A stretch of DNA of 64,000 nt, taken from assembly GCF_009906955.1 (NCBI RefSeq), contig NZ_CP047656.1:4884462-4948461 (forward strand), read 5' to 3'. The translations under genes were made by a program, and so were the position numbers. The notes under the pieces were generated by a model. That model searched no databases and had not been told where the DNA came from. It saw only the letters and a list, made by a program, of their open reading frames with translations. This DNA comes from Paraglaciecola mesophila. GTDB taxonomy: Bacteria; Pseudomonadota; Gammaproteobacteria; Enterobacterales; Alteromonadaceae. This document shows, in pieces, positions 50,861 through 61,400 of the stretch (its first letter is position 1; every line of letters starts with the position of its first letter).

Positions 50861-52156
50861 ATGTCTGCTAAACCCAATGTGTTAAACAATGTTCAACAAG
50901 ATAGCGCCGAAGCGCCCACCAACAAGAGTGTATTTTCTTCTTTTTGTTTCCCTAGTGGATTGGCGGTTAAAAACCGAATTGTCAAAGCGGCCATGGAAGA
51001 GAATTTAGCCACAGAAGAACAAACGCCATCTGGCGCATTGATATCCCTTTATCGTCAATGGGCCGAGGGCGGCGTGGGACTCATTTTAACGGGCAATGTC
51101 ATGGTGGATCATCTGGCTATGACCGGCCCAGGGGGACTCGCGTTAGAACAAAACAGCAATATAGCGGCCTTTGCCCAGCTTGCCAGCGTCTCAAAAACAA
51201 ATGGTTGCAAAGTGGTGATGCAAATTAATCATCCTGGAAGGCAAGTGTTTAGCAAAATGGGTGGCAAGGTATTATCCGCATCAAACGTACCCCTTGATAT
51301 GGGTAAACATTCACATTTGTTCGGCCAACCAAAAGCAATGGCTGAAACGGAAATCGCTGATGTGATTCAGCGGTTTGTGCAAACGGCGCTAAGGGCGAAA
51401 GAAGCAGGCTTTGATGGCGTTCAAATTCACGCCGCCCATGGTTATTTACTCGCCCAGTTTTTATCGCCCTTAACCAATAAGCGACAAGATAAGTGGGGAG
51501 GCAGTCTTGAAAACCGAGCTCGGTTACTCTTAAACCTTGCAACTGAGATAATACAAGCCTGTGGTGAACAGTTTTCTGTATCAGTGAAACTTAACTCAGC
51601 GGATTTTCAGCGCGGTGGTTTTGAGCCAGCAGATGCGCAAATGGTTGTGGATATGCTTAGTAAGCTAAACATTGATTTTGTCGAGCTCTCAGGAGGAAGT
51701 TACGAAGCCCCAGCCATGCAAGGCAATACTGCAGATGAACGTACATTGGCCCGTGAAGCCTATTTTTTGGAATTTGCCCAAACAATTAGTGCGCATTCAT
51801 CTGTGCCAATCATGACAACAGGTGGTATCACGCGCTTGCCTGTGGCCCAGCAAGTCGTTGAGACAGGTGTAACATTAGTGGGAATGGCTACCGCATTGGC
51901 GTTTAACCCTGACTTGGTTTATCAATGGCAACAAGACTCTACGGCTTCTGCTGTGCTACCAAGAGTGACATGGAAAGACAAGACCCTGTCTGGCCTTGCT
52001 GTAATGGCGATGGTCAAGAGGCAAATGCGTAGAGTCGGCGAAGGTAAAAACACACCTAAGCGGTTTTCACCTGTGGTGAGCCTGATTGTGGATCAAATTC
52101 GCGCGGCGAAGCTTACAAAGCGGTATCGAAAACGTTTTAGACACGAGTTGAGTTGA
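50861..52156 (+). CDS. NADH:flavin oxidoreductase, Old Yellow Enzyme family
   Basis: This 431-aa TIM-barrel flavoenzyme has NRIVKAAMEENLATEEQTPSG near the N-terminus, QINHPGRQ, the active-site segment GFDGVQIHAAHGYLLAQFLSP with NKRQDKWGGSLENR, and the phosphate-binding IMTTGGITR. FMN-dependent reduction of activated alkenes or nitro compounds is expected. The first 30 residues are an extra acidic extension. Transcription is presumably activated by the divergent MerR protein through the promoter at 50800-50830. Confidence 0.88.
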   Translation: MSAKPNVLNNVQQDSAEAPTNKSVFSSFCFPSGLAVKNRIVKAAMEENLATEEQTPSGALISLYRQWAEGGVGLILTGNVMVDHLAMTGPGGLALEQNSNIAAFAQLASVSKTNGCKVVMQINHPGRQVFSKMGGKVLSASNVPLDMGKHSHLFGQPKAMAETEIADVIQRFVQTALRAKEAGFDGVQIHAAHGYLLAQFLSPLTNKRQDKWGGSLENRARLLLNLATEIIQACGEQFSVSVKLNSADFQRGGFEPADAQMVVDMLSKLNIDFVELSGGSYEAPAMQGNTADERTLAREAYFLEFAQTISAHSSVPIMTTGGITRLPVAQQVVETGVTLVGMATALAFNPDLVYQWQQDSTASAVLPRVTWKDKTLSGLAVMAMVKRQMRRVGEGKNTPKRFSPVVSLIVDQIRAAKLTKRYRKRFRHELS

Positions 52157-52204
52157 CAAGGCGCGGTAAGCCTTTTCGACTAATTATTCAACCCTGCTCA
52201 CTAC

Positions 52205-52236
52205 ATGAAGCATAAAGCCTAGACTTTATGCTTCAT
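52205..52236. terminator. 13-bp inverted repeat spanning the smpB stop
   Basis: ATGAAGCATAAAG / CTTTATGCTTCAT (52205-52217, 52224-52236) form a perfect stem. One arm is the last codons of smpB (minus strand) and the other lies just beyond the stop. There is no T-run, so termination is uncertain; it may act as an mRNA end structure for both convergent genes. Confidence 0.5.
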
Positions 52237-52695
52237 CATACGTTCTTTGTCTCGTGCCCAGTCTCGGTCTTTCACGGCGTCTCGTTTGTCGTGCTCGTGC
52301 TTACCTTTACCCAAGTAAATTTCGACTTTTACCCAGTTTTTCTTCCAGTACATGGCAGTGGCGAGTATTGAGTAGCCTTGACGCTCAACTGAGCCAATCA
52401 GCTTGTCGAGCTCACGCTTATTCAGCAGCAACTTACGTTGGCGCAAAGGCTCGCATACTACGTGGCTTGATGCTTGGTTAAGAGGTTGAATAGTACTACC
52501 GACTAAAAAGGCTTCGCCTTTGTGTAAGGTAACGTAGCTGTCAGACAAATTGACTTTGCCTGAACGAATGCTTTTCACTTCCCATCCTTGTAATTCAATG
52601 CCCGCTTCGATTTTATCTTGCAAGATATAGTCGTGCCGCGCCTTTTTATTCAATGCGATGGTGTTGTTGGTTGATTTTGACTTCTTTGATTTCAT
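52219..52695 (-). CDS. smpB: SsrA-binding protein SmpB
   Basis: The 158-aa protein has NKKARHDYILQDKIEAGIELQGWEVKSIR, the LSDSYVTLHKGEAFLVG segment and the basic C-terminal tail KRDAVKDRDWARDKERMM, which enters the ribosome decoding site. It binds the tRNA-like domain of tmRNA and delivers it to stalled ribosomes. ssrA is 2 kb away. It has its own promoter region facing away from ratA. Confidence 0.97.
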   Translation of the reverse strand: MKSKKSKSTNNTIALNKKARHDYILQDKIEAGIELQGWEVKSIRSGKVNLSDSYVTLHKGEAFLVGSTIQPLNQASSHVVCEPLRQRKLLLNKRELDKLIGSVERQGYSILATAMYWKKNWVKVEIYLGKGKHEHDKRDAVKDRDWARDKERMMKHKV

Positions 52696-52820
52696 GGCGC
52701 CGTATTATAATGGTTGTCTAACGGGGTACAACAAAAATCACTGATATTGAAATAGATATCTGATTTTATGCTAGTATTTTGCCCCTATAAAAACCGACTG
52801 ACTCAATTCAAGGGGAATTG

Positions 52821-53252
52821 ATGCCTAATGTGACCCGCAGCGCTTTGGTAGCCTTTAGTGCTGAATCAATGTTTGATTTGATAAATGATGTGCAAAGTTA
52901 TCCTGAATTTTTACCAGGTTGCGCGCAAACGAAAGTGACTCATGCTGATGAGTACAGCATGGAGGCATCTTTGCTTATTTCAAAGGCAGGGATCAAGCAG
53001 TGGTTCAGTACACGCAATGAATTGTCTCGCGGCGAGTATATTAAAATGAACTTAGTCGATGGACCATTTTCCGAGCTGCGCGGTGGCTGGACCTTCAAAG
53101 CGTTATCTGACAATGCGTGTAAAATTGAATTAAATTTAGACTTTGCTTTTTCAAGTCGATTGGTTGAAATGGCCTTTGGCCGTGTATTCAACGCGATTGC
53201 GGCCAACATGGTCGTTGCGTTTACTGATCGCGCAAAAGAGATCTACTCATGA
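52821..53252 (+). CDS. ratA: START-like protein RatA (SRPBCC family)
   Basis: The 143-aa protein starts at ATG 52821, just after AGGGGAATTG. It is a START/polyketide-cyclase fold with MFDLINDVQSYPEFLPGCAQTKV, FSTRNELSRGEYIKMNLVDGPF and LNLDFAFSSRLVEMAFG. In E. coli RatA associates with 50S ribosomes; relatives (Coq10) bind ubiquinone. It is the first gene of ratA-rnfH and overlaps rnfH by 4 bp. Confidence 0.92.
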   Translation: MPNVTRSALVAFSAESMFDLINDVQSYPEFLPGCAQTKVTHADEYSMEASLLISKAGIKQWFSTRNELSRGEYIKMNLVDGPFSELRGGWTFKALSDNACKIELNLDFAFSSRLVEMAFGRVFNAIAANMVVAFTDRAKEIYS

Positions 53253-53575
53253 CGGACAAACAAATTAATCTTGAAGTGGCCTATGCGTTGCCAGAGCGCC
53301 AAGCCTTACTTGAAGTGGTGGTAGAGAAAGGTCACACCGTAGAAGAAGCTATTCGCGCATCGGGAATTTTACAGCGCTTTAGCGATATTGATTTAACCAC
53401 GAGTAAGGTGGGCATTTGGAATCGCACGTGCAAATTGACTGATGTGCCACAAGATGGTGACCGAATCGAGATTTATCGCCCGTTAATCGCCGATCCTAAA
53501 GAAGCGCGTCGCCGCCGCGCTGAAAAAGCCAAAGAAGAAGGCCGCGCCAATAAAGTGACTGGTGGGCGCGCGTAA
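53249..53575 (+). CDS. rnfH: RnfH-family protein
   Basis: The 108-aa protein has a ubiquitin-like beta-grasp fold: INLEVAYALPERQALLEVVV, GTVEEAI-type helix, VGIWNRTCKLTDVPQDGDRIEIYRPLIADPKEARRRRA with the conserved EIYRPL...DPKE motif and a basic tail. The function is unknown. It follows ratA with a 4-bp overlap, an arrangement conserved in gammaproteobacteria. Confidence 0.93.
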   Translation: MTDKQINLEVAYALPERQALLEVVVEKGHTVEEAIRASGILQRFSDIDLTTSKVGIWNRTCKLTDVPQDGDRIEIYRPLIADPKEARRRRAEKAKEEGRANKVTGGRA

Positions 53576-53599
53576 CCGTTTAAAGGTCGACCAATCGGC

Positions 53600-54283
53600 C
53601 TAAAATATCAGGCCTAACGCATCGCACAAAAATTTCTGTAATGGCTGTGCTCGGCCATAGCGTGTTGCCGCTAGTTCACATACGTTACCTTCTAATAGCT
53701 GCTTTCTATCAAGAGGGCAGATAGCAATAAAATCCTTACGCTTAATTTCTTCAATCATTGGAGACTCAGTATCGTAGCCCTTTGGCGGGCGAACTAATGA
53801 GTCGCCTGCCATATGGTAGAATTCCGTAAAGGGTTTGTGTTCAATGGCATCTTGATAGGCAGCTGGTTTACGTTGAATATGTTCGCGAATAGCACGCAGA
53901 GCATCTGGCTGTGGATGCCATGTGCCCACTGCTAAGAAACATTCTTCGCTGGCTATGTGCATATAAAAACCGGGGGAGTGGACGTCTTTGCCTATCTCAT
54001 GGCGAAATTGAATACCCACATTGGTTTTATAAGGGGATTTGTCTTTTGAAAAGCGCACATCGCGATAAACCCGCATTAATGAACCACCCATTTTTTTGGG
54101 AGATGCCTCATAGTGTGGGGAAATCATCGGGATCCAATTTTGCATTTCAGTGATAAATTCAAGCGCGGGTCCGCGCACTAAATCTTCGTATCTTTGTTTA
54201 TTCGCATTGAACCATTCTCTTTCATTGTTCTTTTCTAGTTGCTGTAAAAACGTAAATAGGGAAGGATCGAAGTGAGTAAACAT
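53600..54283 (-). CDS. DUF2461 family protein
   Basis: The 227-aa protein has LEKNNEREWFNANKQRYEDLVRGPALEFI, MGGSLMRVYRDVRFSKDKSPYKTNVGIQFRHE and FYMHIASEECFLAVGTWHPQPDALRAIR, the DUF2461 (TIGR02453) signature with many conserved Arg and Trp residues. The function is unknown. The start codon abuts a 12-bp perfect hairpin (see separate entry) that may hide the ribosome-binding site. Confidence 0.85.
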   Translation of the reverse strand: MFTHFDPSLFTFLQQLEKNNEREWFNANKQRYEDLVRGPALEFITEMQNWIPMISPHYEASPKKMGGSLMRVYRDVRFSKDKSPYKTNVGIQFRHEIGKDVHSPGFYMHIASEECFLAVGTWHPQPDALRAIREHIQRKPAAYQDAIEHKPFTEFYHMAGDSLVRPPKGYDTESPMIEEIKRKDFIAICPLDRKQLLEGNVCELAATRYGRAQPLQKFLCDALGLIF

Positions 54284-54317
54284 AAGCTGGCCTTATTAAA
54301 TAGTGAAGGCCAGCTTA
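54283..54317 (-). promoter_or_regulatory. Perfect hairpin at the DUF2461 start codon
   Basis: TAAGCTGGCCTT / AAGGCCAGCTTA (54283-54294, 54306-54317) is a perfect 12-bp inverted repeat with an 11-nt loop. On the minus-strand mRNA the second arm holds AAGG and runs into the ATG of the DUF2461 gene, so folding would mask the ribosome-binding site. It could equally be a terminator-like structure with no T-run. Confidence 0.5.
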
Positions 54318-54401
54318 CTCATTGACATCAACAAATCAATAACCGGCAAGGTGACAATTGTTACAGATTCTTTTAAAAGTGAAGATTCTCTATAACGCTG
54401 T

Positions 54402-55214
54402 TTAGTACTTCTTACGTTTCAACCCTGTGGTGGCCAAGATTTTGGCGGATATTTCCTCAATCGAGTAGCGAGTGCTGTTTAGAAACGGCACTTTTTCTTT
54501 GCGATATAAATTCTCTACTTCGCGCAGTTCCATGCGGCATTGCTGTAAAGAGGCATAGCGACTGTTGGCACGGCGCTCAGAGCGAATTTGATGTAAACGC
54601 TGTGGGTCGATGGTTAAACCGAACATTTTGTCTTTAAAGCGTTTGAGGGCAGCAGGCATGCGCAGAATATCGCCCATGTCTTCTTCGGTGAAGGGGTAAT
54701 TTGCGGCTTTTATGCCATATTGTAGGGCTAAATATAAGCTGGTGGGGGTTTTCCCCGAGCGTGATACGCCAACAAGAATAATATCGGCTTCGTCATAATT
54801 TTGTAAATTTGATCCATCATCGTTGGCTAGTGCGTAGTTAACTGCTTCAATTCTGATGTCGTAGGTCTTTTCATGGATGCTGTGGGTTCGATGTTTTTCC
54901 GGTTTTGAAGGCACGCCCAAAACGATTTCTAATGGGGCAACAAATTGGTCGAGAAAGTTGTAGTTAATCCCCACTGATTTAGAAATGATCTTGCGAACTT
55001 CAGTGTTAACTATCGTGTAAAAAACTAACGGGCGTTGCCCGTCATCTTGAAAACTTTCAGATATTTTTTTAACAACTTGTTGCGCTTGTTCTTCAGTTTC
55101 AACAAACGGAATCGTGATATGTTCGAACTCTATCGTGAATAATGACAGCAAAGCATGGCCAAATACCTCCGAAGTTATCGCTGTTCCATCTGAAATATAA
55201 TAAGCCGTTCGCAT
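54402..55214 (-). CDS. ppsR: PEP synthase regulatory protein (kinase/phosphorylase)
   Basis: The 270-aa DUF299 protein has the P-loop GVSRSGKTPTSLYLALQ around residue 149 and the conserved AANYPFTEEDM and KMFGLTIDPQRLHQIR. It phosphorylates PEP synthase on a Thr next to the catalytic His with ADP and reverses this with phosphate. It is divergent from ppsA, its target, with 211 bp between the starts. Confidence 0.93.
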   Translation of the reverse strand: MRTAYYISDGTAITSEVFGHALLSLFTIEFEHITIPFVETEEQAQQVVKKISESFQDDGQRPLVFYTIVNTEVRKIISKSVGINYNFLDQFVAPLEIVLGVPSKPEKHRTHSIHEKTYDIRIEAVNYALANDDGSNLQNYDEADIILVGVSRSGKTPTSLYLALQYGIKAANYPFTEEDMGDILRMPAALKRFKDKMFGLTIDPQRLHQIRSERRANSRYASLQQCRMELREVENLYRKEKVPFLNSTRYSIEEISAKILATTGLKRKKY

Positions 55215-55425
55215 AACATTTCCTTAACAATGTAGTAATATAATTACATAAATAAATTAAATTTTACTTTCTTCTAAACTGCATTCTAAAATCCCTCACG
55301 TAAAAAGCTAGGCACTTGAGAAATATAATTTTTTTCGACGTTTAGCGAGCGTCATTTTGACTAACTATCTGGGGTTGTCATCGTTGGCAGCTTTTACAAT
55401 TAAGTTCATCTTGGAGACGAATTAA

Positions 55426-57801
55426 ATGCAAGAAAATGTGCTTTGGTATCAGCAATTGGGAATGGACGACGTGGGCGTTGTCGGTGGAAAAAATGCATCC
55501 CTTGGCGAAATGATTTCTAATCTTTCAAATGCTGGTGTACAAGTACCCGGTGGTTTTGCGACAACGGCATCAGCGTTTAATCTTTTCTTAGAACAAAGTG
55601 GCCTTGAGGCGCGTATTCACGAATTACTTGACAGTTTAGACGTGGATGACATTCCTGCCTTAGGCGAAGCGGGGAATACAATCCGTCAGTGGATCATCGA
55701 AACCCCGTTCTTACCGGAATTAGAAGCAGACATCACGTCAGCCTTTAAAACCTTGCAAGGAGATGCAGGCGATGAAGCATCGTTCGCTGTACGTTCCTCT
55801 GCGACTGCCGAAGATATGCCTGATGCATCGTTTGCCGGCCAACAAGAAACATTTTTAAACGTAAAGGGTATTGATGCCGTGATGGTTGCCATCAAGCATG
55901 TTTATGCCTCTTTATTTAACGATCGTGCCATTTCTTATCGCGTGCACCAAGGTTATGACCACAAAGGCGTGGCGTTATCTGCAGGTATTCAACGCATGGT
56001 GCGCAGTGACTGTGCGTCGTCAGGTGTTATGTTTACCATTGACACTGAATCCGGTTTCGAAGACGTGGTGTTTATTACATCGTCTTACGGTTTAGGTGAA
56101 ATGGTAGTACAAGGTGCCGTTAACCCGGATGAATTTTACGTTCACAAGCCAACCCTTGATAAAGGTTTACCTGCGGTAGTACGCCGTAATCTTGGTAGTA
56201 AGTTAACTAAGATGATTTACTCGGATGATACGAGTCACGGTAAACAAGTGGAAATTGTTGATATCGACCGCACCGACAGTGTCGTTTTCTCATTGACTGA
56301 TGACGAAGTTCAAGAGTTAGCCAAACAAGCGCAAATCATCGAGAAACATTATAAACGGGCGATGGATATCGAGTGGGCCAAAGACGGTATCGACGGCAAA
56401 CTGTATATTGTTCAAGCCAGACCCGAAACCGTGCGCAGCCGCGAAGACATTCAAGTGATTGAGCGTTTCCGTTTGAATGGTAAAGCCAGTGTTGTTTGTG
56501 AGGGGCGTTCGATAGGTCACAAAATTGGCGCGGGCACAGCGAAAGTACTTGGCTCGATTGAAGAGATGGACAAAATCCAAGCGGGTGACGTATTGGTTAC
56601 AGACATGACTGACCCTGATTGGGAGCCCATCATGAAAAAGGCTTCAGCGATTGTTACAAATCGTGGTGGCCGAACTTGTCACGCTGCGATTATTGCTCGG
56701 GAATTAGGTATTCCTGCGGTTGTTGGTTGTGGCAATGCCACTGACCTTATCAGCAATGGCGATAAAATTACTGTGTCTTGTTCAGAAGGCGACACCGGCT
56801 TTATCTATGGTGACGTGCTTGATTATGATGTGGTGACATCTCGCGTTGATGCGATGCCCGATATTCCGCTCAAGGTGATGATGAATGTGGGTAACCCAGA
56901 CAGGGCATTTGATTTTGCTCGACTGCCTAACGAAGGTGTCGGCTTGGCACGTTTGGAGTTCATCATCAACCGTATGATTGGTGTGCATCCAAAAGCGTTA
57001 CTTAATTTCGAACAGCAACCTTCTGAACTTAAAGAAGAAATCAGCGAGATGATTGCAGGTTATGAGTCACCTGTTGAGTTTTATATCGAGAAGTTGGTTG
57101 AAGGTATTGCAACTATTGGTGCCGCTTTCTCACCTAAGAAAGTGATTGTGCGTATGTCTGATTTCAAATCGAACGAGTACTATAACTTGGTAGGTGGTTA
57201 CCAGTACGAGCCAGATGAAGAAAACCCTATGTTGGGTTTCCGCGGGGCAAGTCGTTATATCTCTGAGGAGTTTCGTGATTGTTTCGCGCTTGAGTGTGAA
57301 GCGATTAAACGAGTTCGCAACAAAATGGGCTTAACCAATGTAGAAATCATGATCCCATTTGTACGTACGCTTGAAGAAGGCCGCAGTGTGATTAAGCTGT
57401 TGGCAGAACAAGGATTAGTGCAAGGTGACAACGGTTTACGCGTCATTATGATGTGTGAGTTACCGTCAAACGCATTGCTTGCAGATCAGTTCTTAGACAT
57501 TTTTGATGGCTTCTCGATTGGTTCAAATGATATGACCCAATTAACCCTTGGTCTTGACCGTGACTCAGGCGTTATTGCGCATTTATTTGATGAGCGAGAC
57601 CCAGCTGTGAAAGCGTTACTGGCTATGGCGATTCAGGCTGCTAAAAAACGCGGTAAATACGTGGGTATTTGTGGTCAAGGCCCATCTGACCACGAGGATT
57701 TAGCCGCATGGTTAGTTGAACAAGGCATCGACAGTGTATCGCTAAACCCAGATACCGTTGTTGAGACTTGGTTGTACTTAGGGGAAAAACACGCGAAGTA
57801 A
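55426..57801 (+). CDS. ppsA: Phosphoenolpyruvate synthase
   Basis: The 791-aa enzyme has the N-terminal nucleotide-binding domain (DVGVVGGKNASLGEM, SFAVRSSATAEDMPDASFAGQQETFLN). The swivelling phosphohistidine domain has GGRTCHAAIIARELGIPAVVG (His419). The C-terminal PEP/pyruvate barrel contains FSIGSNDMTQLTLGLDRDSG and the Cys of YVGICGQGPSD. It converts pyruvate and ATP to PEP, AMP and phosphate for gluconeogenesis. A GGAGACGAATTAA leader precedes the ATG. It is regulated by the divergent PpsR. Confidence 0.97.
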   Translation: MQENVLWYQQLGMDDVGVVGGKNASLGEMISNLSNAGVQVPGGFATTASAFNLFLEQSGLEARIHELLDSLDVDDIPALGEAGNTIRQWIIETPFLPELEADITSAFKTLQGDAGDEASFAVRSSATAEDMPDASFAGQQETFLNVKGIDAVMVAIKHVYASLFNDRAISYRVHQGYDHKGVALSAGIQRMVRSDCASSGVMFTIDTESGFEDVVFITSSYGLGEMVVQGAVNPDEFYVHKPTLDKGLPAVVRRNLGSKLTKMIYSDDTSHGKQVEIVDIDRTDSVVFSLTDDEVQELAKQAQIIEKHYKRAMDIEWAKDGIDGKLYIVQARPETVRSREDIQVIERFRLNGKASVVCEGRSIGHKIGAGTAKVLGSIEEMDKIQAGDVLVTDMTDPDWEPIMKKASAIVTNRGGRTCHAAIIARELGIPAVVGCGNATDLISNGDKITVSCSEGDTGFIYGDVLDYDVVTSRVDAMPDIPLKVMMNVGNPDRAFDFARLPNEGVGLARLEFIINRMIGVHPKALLNFEQQPSELKEEISEMIAGYESPVEFYIEKLVEGIATIGAAFSPKKVIVRMSDFKSNEYYNLVGGYQYEPDEENPMLGFRGASRYISEEFRDCFALECEAIKRVRNKMGLTNVEIMIPFVRTLEEGRSVIKLLAEQGLVQGDNGLRVIMMCELPSNALLADQFLDIFDGFSIGSNDMTQLTLGLDRDSGVIAHLFDERDPAVKALLAMAIQAAKKRGKYVGICGQGPSDHEDLAAWLVEQGIDSVSLNPDTVVETWLYLGEKHAK

Positions 57802-57857
57802 CAGGCGCTAAAATACACCACTGACTAACAATAATAAAAAATCAGTGCCCTACAGGT

Positions 57858-57890
57858 AAAAAGGCTGTCATATGACAGCCTTTTTTATGA
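57858..57890 (+). terminator. Rho-independent terminator after ppsA
   Basis: AAAAAGGCTGTCA / TGACAGCCTTTTT (57858-57870, 57873-57885) make a 13-bp stem with a TA loop and T-run. Confidence 0.85.
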
Positions 57891-57979
57891 ATTGATTCAA
57901 CAGGATAGACCGATACTTTTCTAAGACTACATCAGTAGAATGGAATGAGCGCTGGTCCCTAAACAGCTGACCTTAGCTG

Positions 57980-58198
57980 TTAATGGCGAAGTTTGCGATT
58001 AAGAAGGACTCGGTCAAGTTTCGCCGATGAACGCGCCATACTGTTTTGGCAGCGTTTTAACCAAGTTCGCGCGAGTGGCACATCTACACTTAGTAACAGC
58101 AAGCCAGCGATGACTAACAGCATTGAGCCTGGGATTATAAATAATACGATACCCGCAATGACAAGTAACGCACCTAATCCGATACGAATATTTTTCAT
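57980..58198 (-). CDS. Small PGPGW-like membrane protein
   Basis: The 72-aa protein (start ATG complement 58196-58198) has two closely spaced hydrophobic helices, IGLGALLVIAGIVLFIIPG and SMLLVIAGLLLLSVDVPL, then a basic tail with ARTWLKR and KLDRVLLNRKLRH. The IPGSMLLVIAGLLLL...ARTWLKR pattern resembles the PGPGW family of small transmembrane proteins. Function unknown. An alternative start at 58216 adds six residues. Confidence 0.65.
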   Translation of the reverse strand: MKNIRIGLGALLVIAGIVLFIIPGSMLLVIAGLLLLSVDVPLARTWLKRCQNSMARSSAKLDRVLLNRKLRH

Positions 58199-58451
58199 GG
58201 TGAACACATTCCTCATATAGTGACTACCTTTTAGGGCAACCTAGTTAAAAATGCAATATTGCACATGTTACTGGGTGTGACGAAGATACCTACGTGCATA
58301 CTGGATATTAGCGAAGAGCGTTATAAAAGTGCCAAAAATGGCATAATTAATCGACATAAAACATAAATAAATCCCTTCACCTATTAGAAGTTAGTAGTGC
58401 TTAGGTTGTACAATAGCGCGCACTTGTTAAACCGTGAGAAAAACCAACGTT

Positions 58452-61400
58452 ATGCCCAAGCACGAATTACCTGCTTTAGATGTAGAGTCCGGCCCGCAAT
58501 CCCAATACCAAGCTTTTTTCTCGGCATTGAAGCGCAGTGAGTTTAGTGGCGACATAGAATTTAGTTATGCTAGTCGATTGTCGGTCGCGACAGATAACTC
58601 TATTTATCAAGCGTTGCCCCAAGGTGTGGTGTTACCTAAATCTGTTGCTGATTTACAAGTGATTGGCGAGTTGGCCAGTCAATTCGAAGACGTTGCATTT
58701 AGTGCGCGAGGCGGCGGTACGGGCACTAACGGACAATCTTTAACCTCGGGTATTATTGTTGATGTATCCCGGCACATGAACAACATTCTTGAAATTAACC
58801 CACAAGAGCGTTGGGTTCGGGTACAAGCGGGTGTAGTGAAAGATCAGTTGAATGATGCGCTACGCCCCTACGGTTTGTTTTTCGCACCGGATTTATCCAC
58901 CAGTAATCGCGCGACTATCGGTGGTATGGTGAATACTGATGCCTCAGGGCAGGGCTCTTTGGTGTACGGCAAAACCAGTGATCACGTACTTGGCTTAACG
59001 TCGGTGTTGGCGGATGGCACTCTACTCGAAAGCTCGCCAATGAGTATAGATGAAGCTAAAAAAGTCGCTGAGCAGCAGAGCACAACCGGTAGGTTGGTGA
59101 AACAGATCTTGACTACCTGTGTGGAGAAACGCCAGCAAATTCTCGCCAAGTTCCCGCGCATGAATCGCTTTTTAACCGGCTACGATTTAGAACATGCTTT
59201 GAGCGATGATTTATCGACGGTAGATATTAGCCGCGTGATTGCCGGCTCAGAAGGATCGTTAGCGTTTGTGGCAGAAGCAAAACTGAACGTTACTCCAATC
59301 TCTAAACACAAAGCCTTGGTGAACATAAAATACGACTCGTTTGAATCTGCGCTGCGACATGCGCCGCATATGGTGGCAGCTAAGGCAACATCGGTAGAAA
59401 CCGTTGATAGCAACGTATTGAATTTAGCTAAGCAAGATATCATTTGGCATCAAGTTAAAGAGCTCATCAAAGAAGTTGAAAACAAAGAAGTACTCGGCCT
59501 TAATATGGTTGAGTACAACGGTGACTCTGAAGATGAATTACGCGAAAAGATCACCCTGTTGTGCGCCAATTTAGACTCTGCGCTTGAGGCCAACGAAGGT
59601 GGTGTTATTGGTTATCAAATCACGTATGACAATGCCGATATTGGCAAAATATATGCGATGCGCAAAAAGTCGGTGGGTTTACTAGGTAAAACTAAAGGCC
59701 GTAAAAAGCCATTAGCATTTGTCGAAGATACTGGTGTACCGCCGGAAAATTTAGCCGATTTTATTATGGAATTTCGAGCATTGCTTGATGCACGGAATTT
59801 ACATTACGGTATGTTCGGCCACGTGGATGCAGGTGTTTTACATGTGCGCCCCGCGCTTGATATGTGCGACCCTGAGCAAGAGGCCATGATCCCAGATATT
59901 TCAAACGAAGTGTCAGCGCTGGTTGCTAAATACGGCGGGCTATTGTGGGGCGAGCACGGAAAAGGCTATCGCAGTGAATATGCTCCCGCATTTTTCGGAG
60001 AAGAGCTATACACCGAATTGCGTAAAATTAAAGCTGCGTTTGACCCACTCAATAAAATGAACCCAGGAAAAATCTGCACACCTATCGACAGTCTCGCTTC
60101 TTTGGTTAGGGTAGGGGATGTTAAGCGTGGTGAGTTTGATCGCCAAATCCCTATTTCCATGCGCGATGCTTTCGCGCCTGCCATGAATTGCAATGGTAAC
60201 GGCTTATGTTTTAATTACGACACGACGTCGACTATGTGCCCTTCAAGTAAAATTACCTCAGACAGGCGTCACAGCCCAAAAGGGCGAGCAGGCGCCATGC
60301 GCGAATGGCTGCGTTTACTAGCGAATAAACAAGTGGATGTGAATATTCTTGAGGTGCAGGGTAAAACGCAAAACTTTCTTAAGCGCATTAACAACACCAT
60401 GGGTAAGACACAATCTAGCGATTTTTCACATGAAGTGTTAGAAGTCATGAACGGTTGTTTAGCGTGCAAGGCTTGCTCCAGCCAGTGCCCCGTCAGTGTA
60501 GATGTACCGACATTCCGTGCGCGCTTTTTGTCAATTTATTACCAACGTTATATGCGTCCCGCCAAAGACTATTTGGTAGGAAATATCGAAATTATGGCTC
60601 CTTTAATGGCTAAAACCCCTCGGCTGATTAATGCTTTTTTGAAACAACAGTGGATGAACAAGCTTATTAAGAAAACAGTCGGTTATGTTGATACGCCATT
60701 ATTGTCTTCTCCTTCGTTGAAGAAACAACTTGCGGGACATGAGGCGAGTCAATTTGATTTAGGCTCATTGCAAGCGTTGAGTGCGAGCGAGCGAGCGCGA
60801 AAGGTACTGATAGTGCAAGACCCGTTCACTAGCTTTTATGAAGCGGATTTGCTCTACGACTTGGTGAAATTAATTGAATGTTTGGGCTATGAGCCTATTT
60901 TGCTGCCCTTTATGCCAAATGGTAAACCTCAGCACGTAAAAGGTTTCTTGAAAGAATTTGCAAGCACAGCAAAAGACGGTGCTGACTTTTTGAACAAGCT
61001 TGCTCCGCTAGGTATACCTATGATTGGAGTCGACCCGTCATTGGTGCTGTGTTATCGGGATGAATACAATAAAGTTTTAGGGGAGACCAGAGGAAGCTTT
61101 GAGGTGAAGTTGGTGCACGAGTGGCTAGCAACTATTACCCTTCCCGAGCGCGTCCGCTCAACTGATAGTCAATACGCGTTTTTCGGCCACTGCACTGAGA
61201 AGACTGCGTTGCCTGAGAGTGAGCAACACTGGCAACAATTATTCCAAAAAATGGGGATGTCACTGACCCCTATTTCAGTGGGATGTTGCGGCATGGCAGG
61301 TACTTTTGGCCACGAAGCGAGCCACTTGGAGCAATCTAAAGGAATTTACGCTTTAAGTTGGGAGCAAGCAGTCGCTAAGTTTGATACCTCGAAAATTCTT

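Noticed and set aside
55215..55425. Cra (FruR) operator between ppsR and ppsA
   Set aside because: No sequence resembling GCTGAAACGNTTCAGC is visible in the 211-bp interval.
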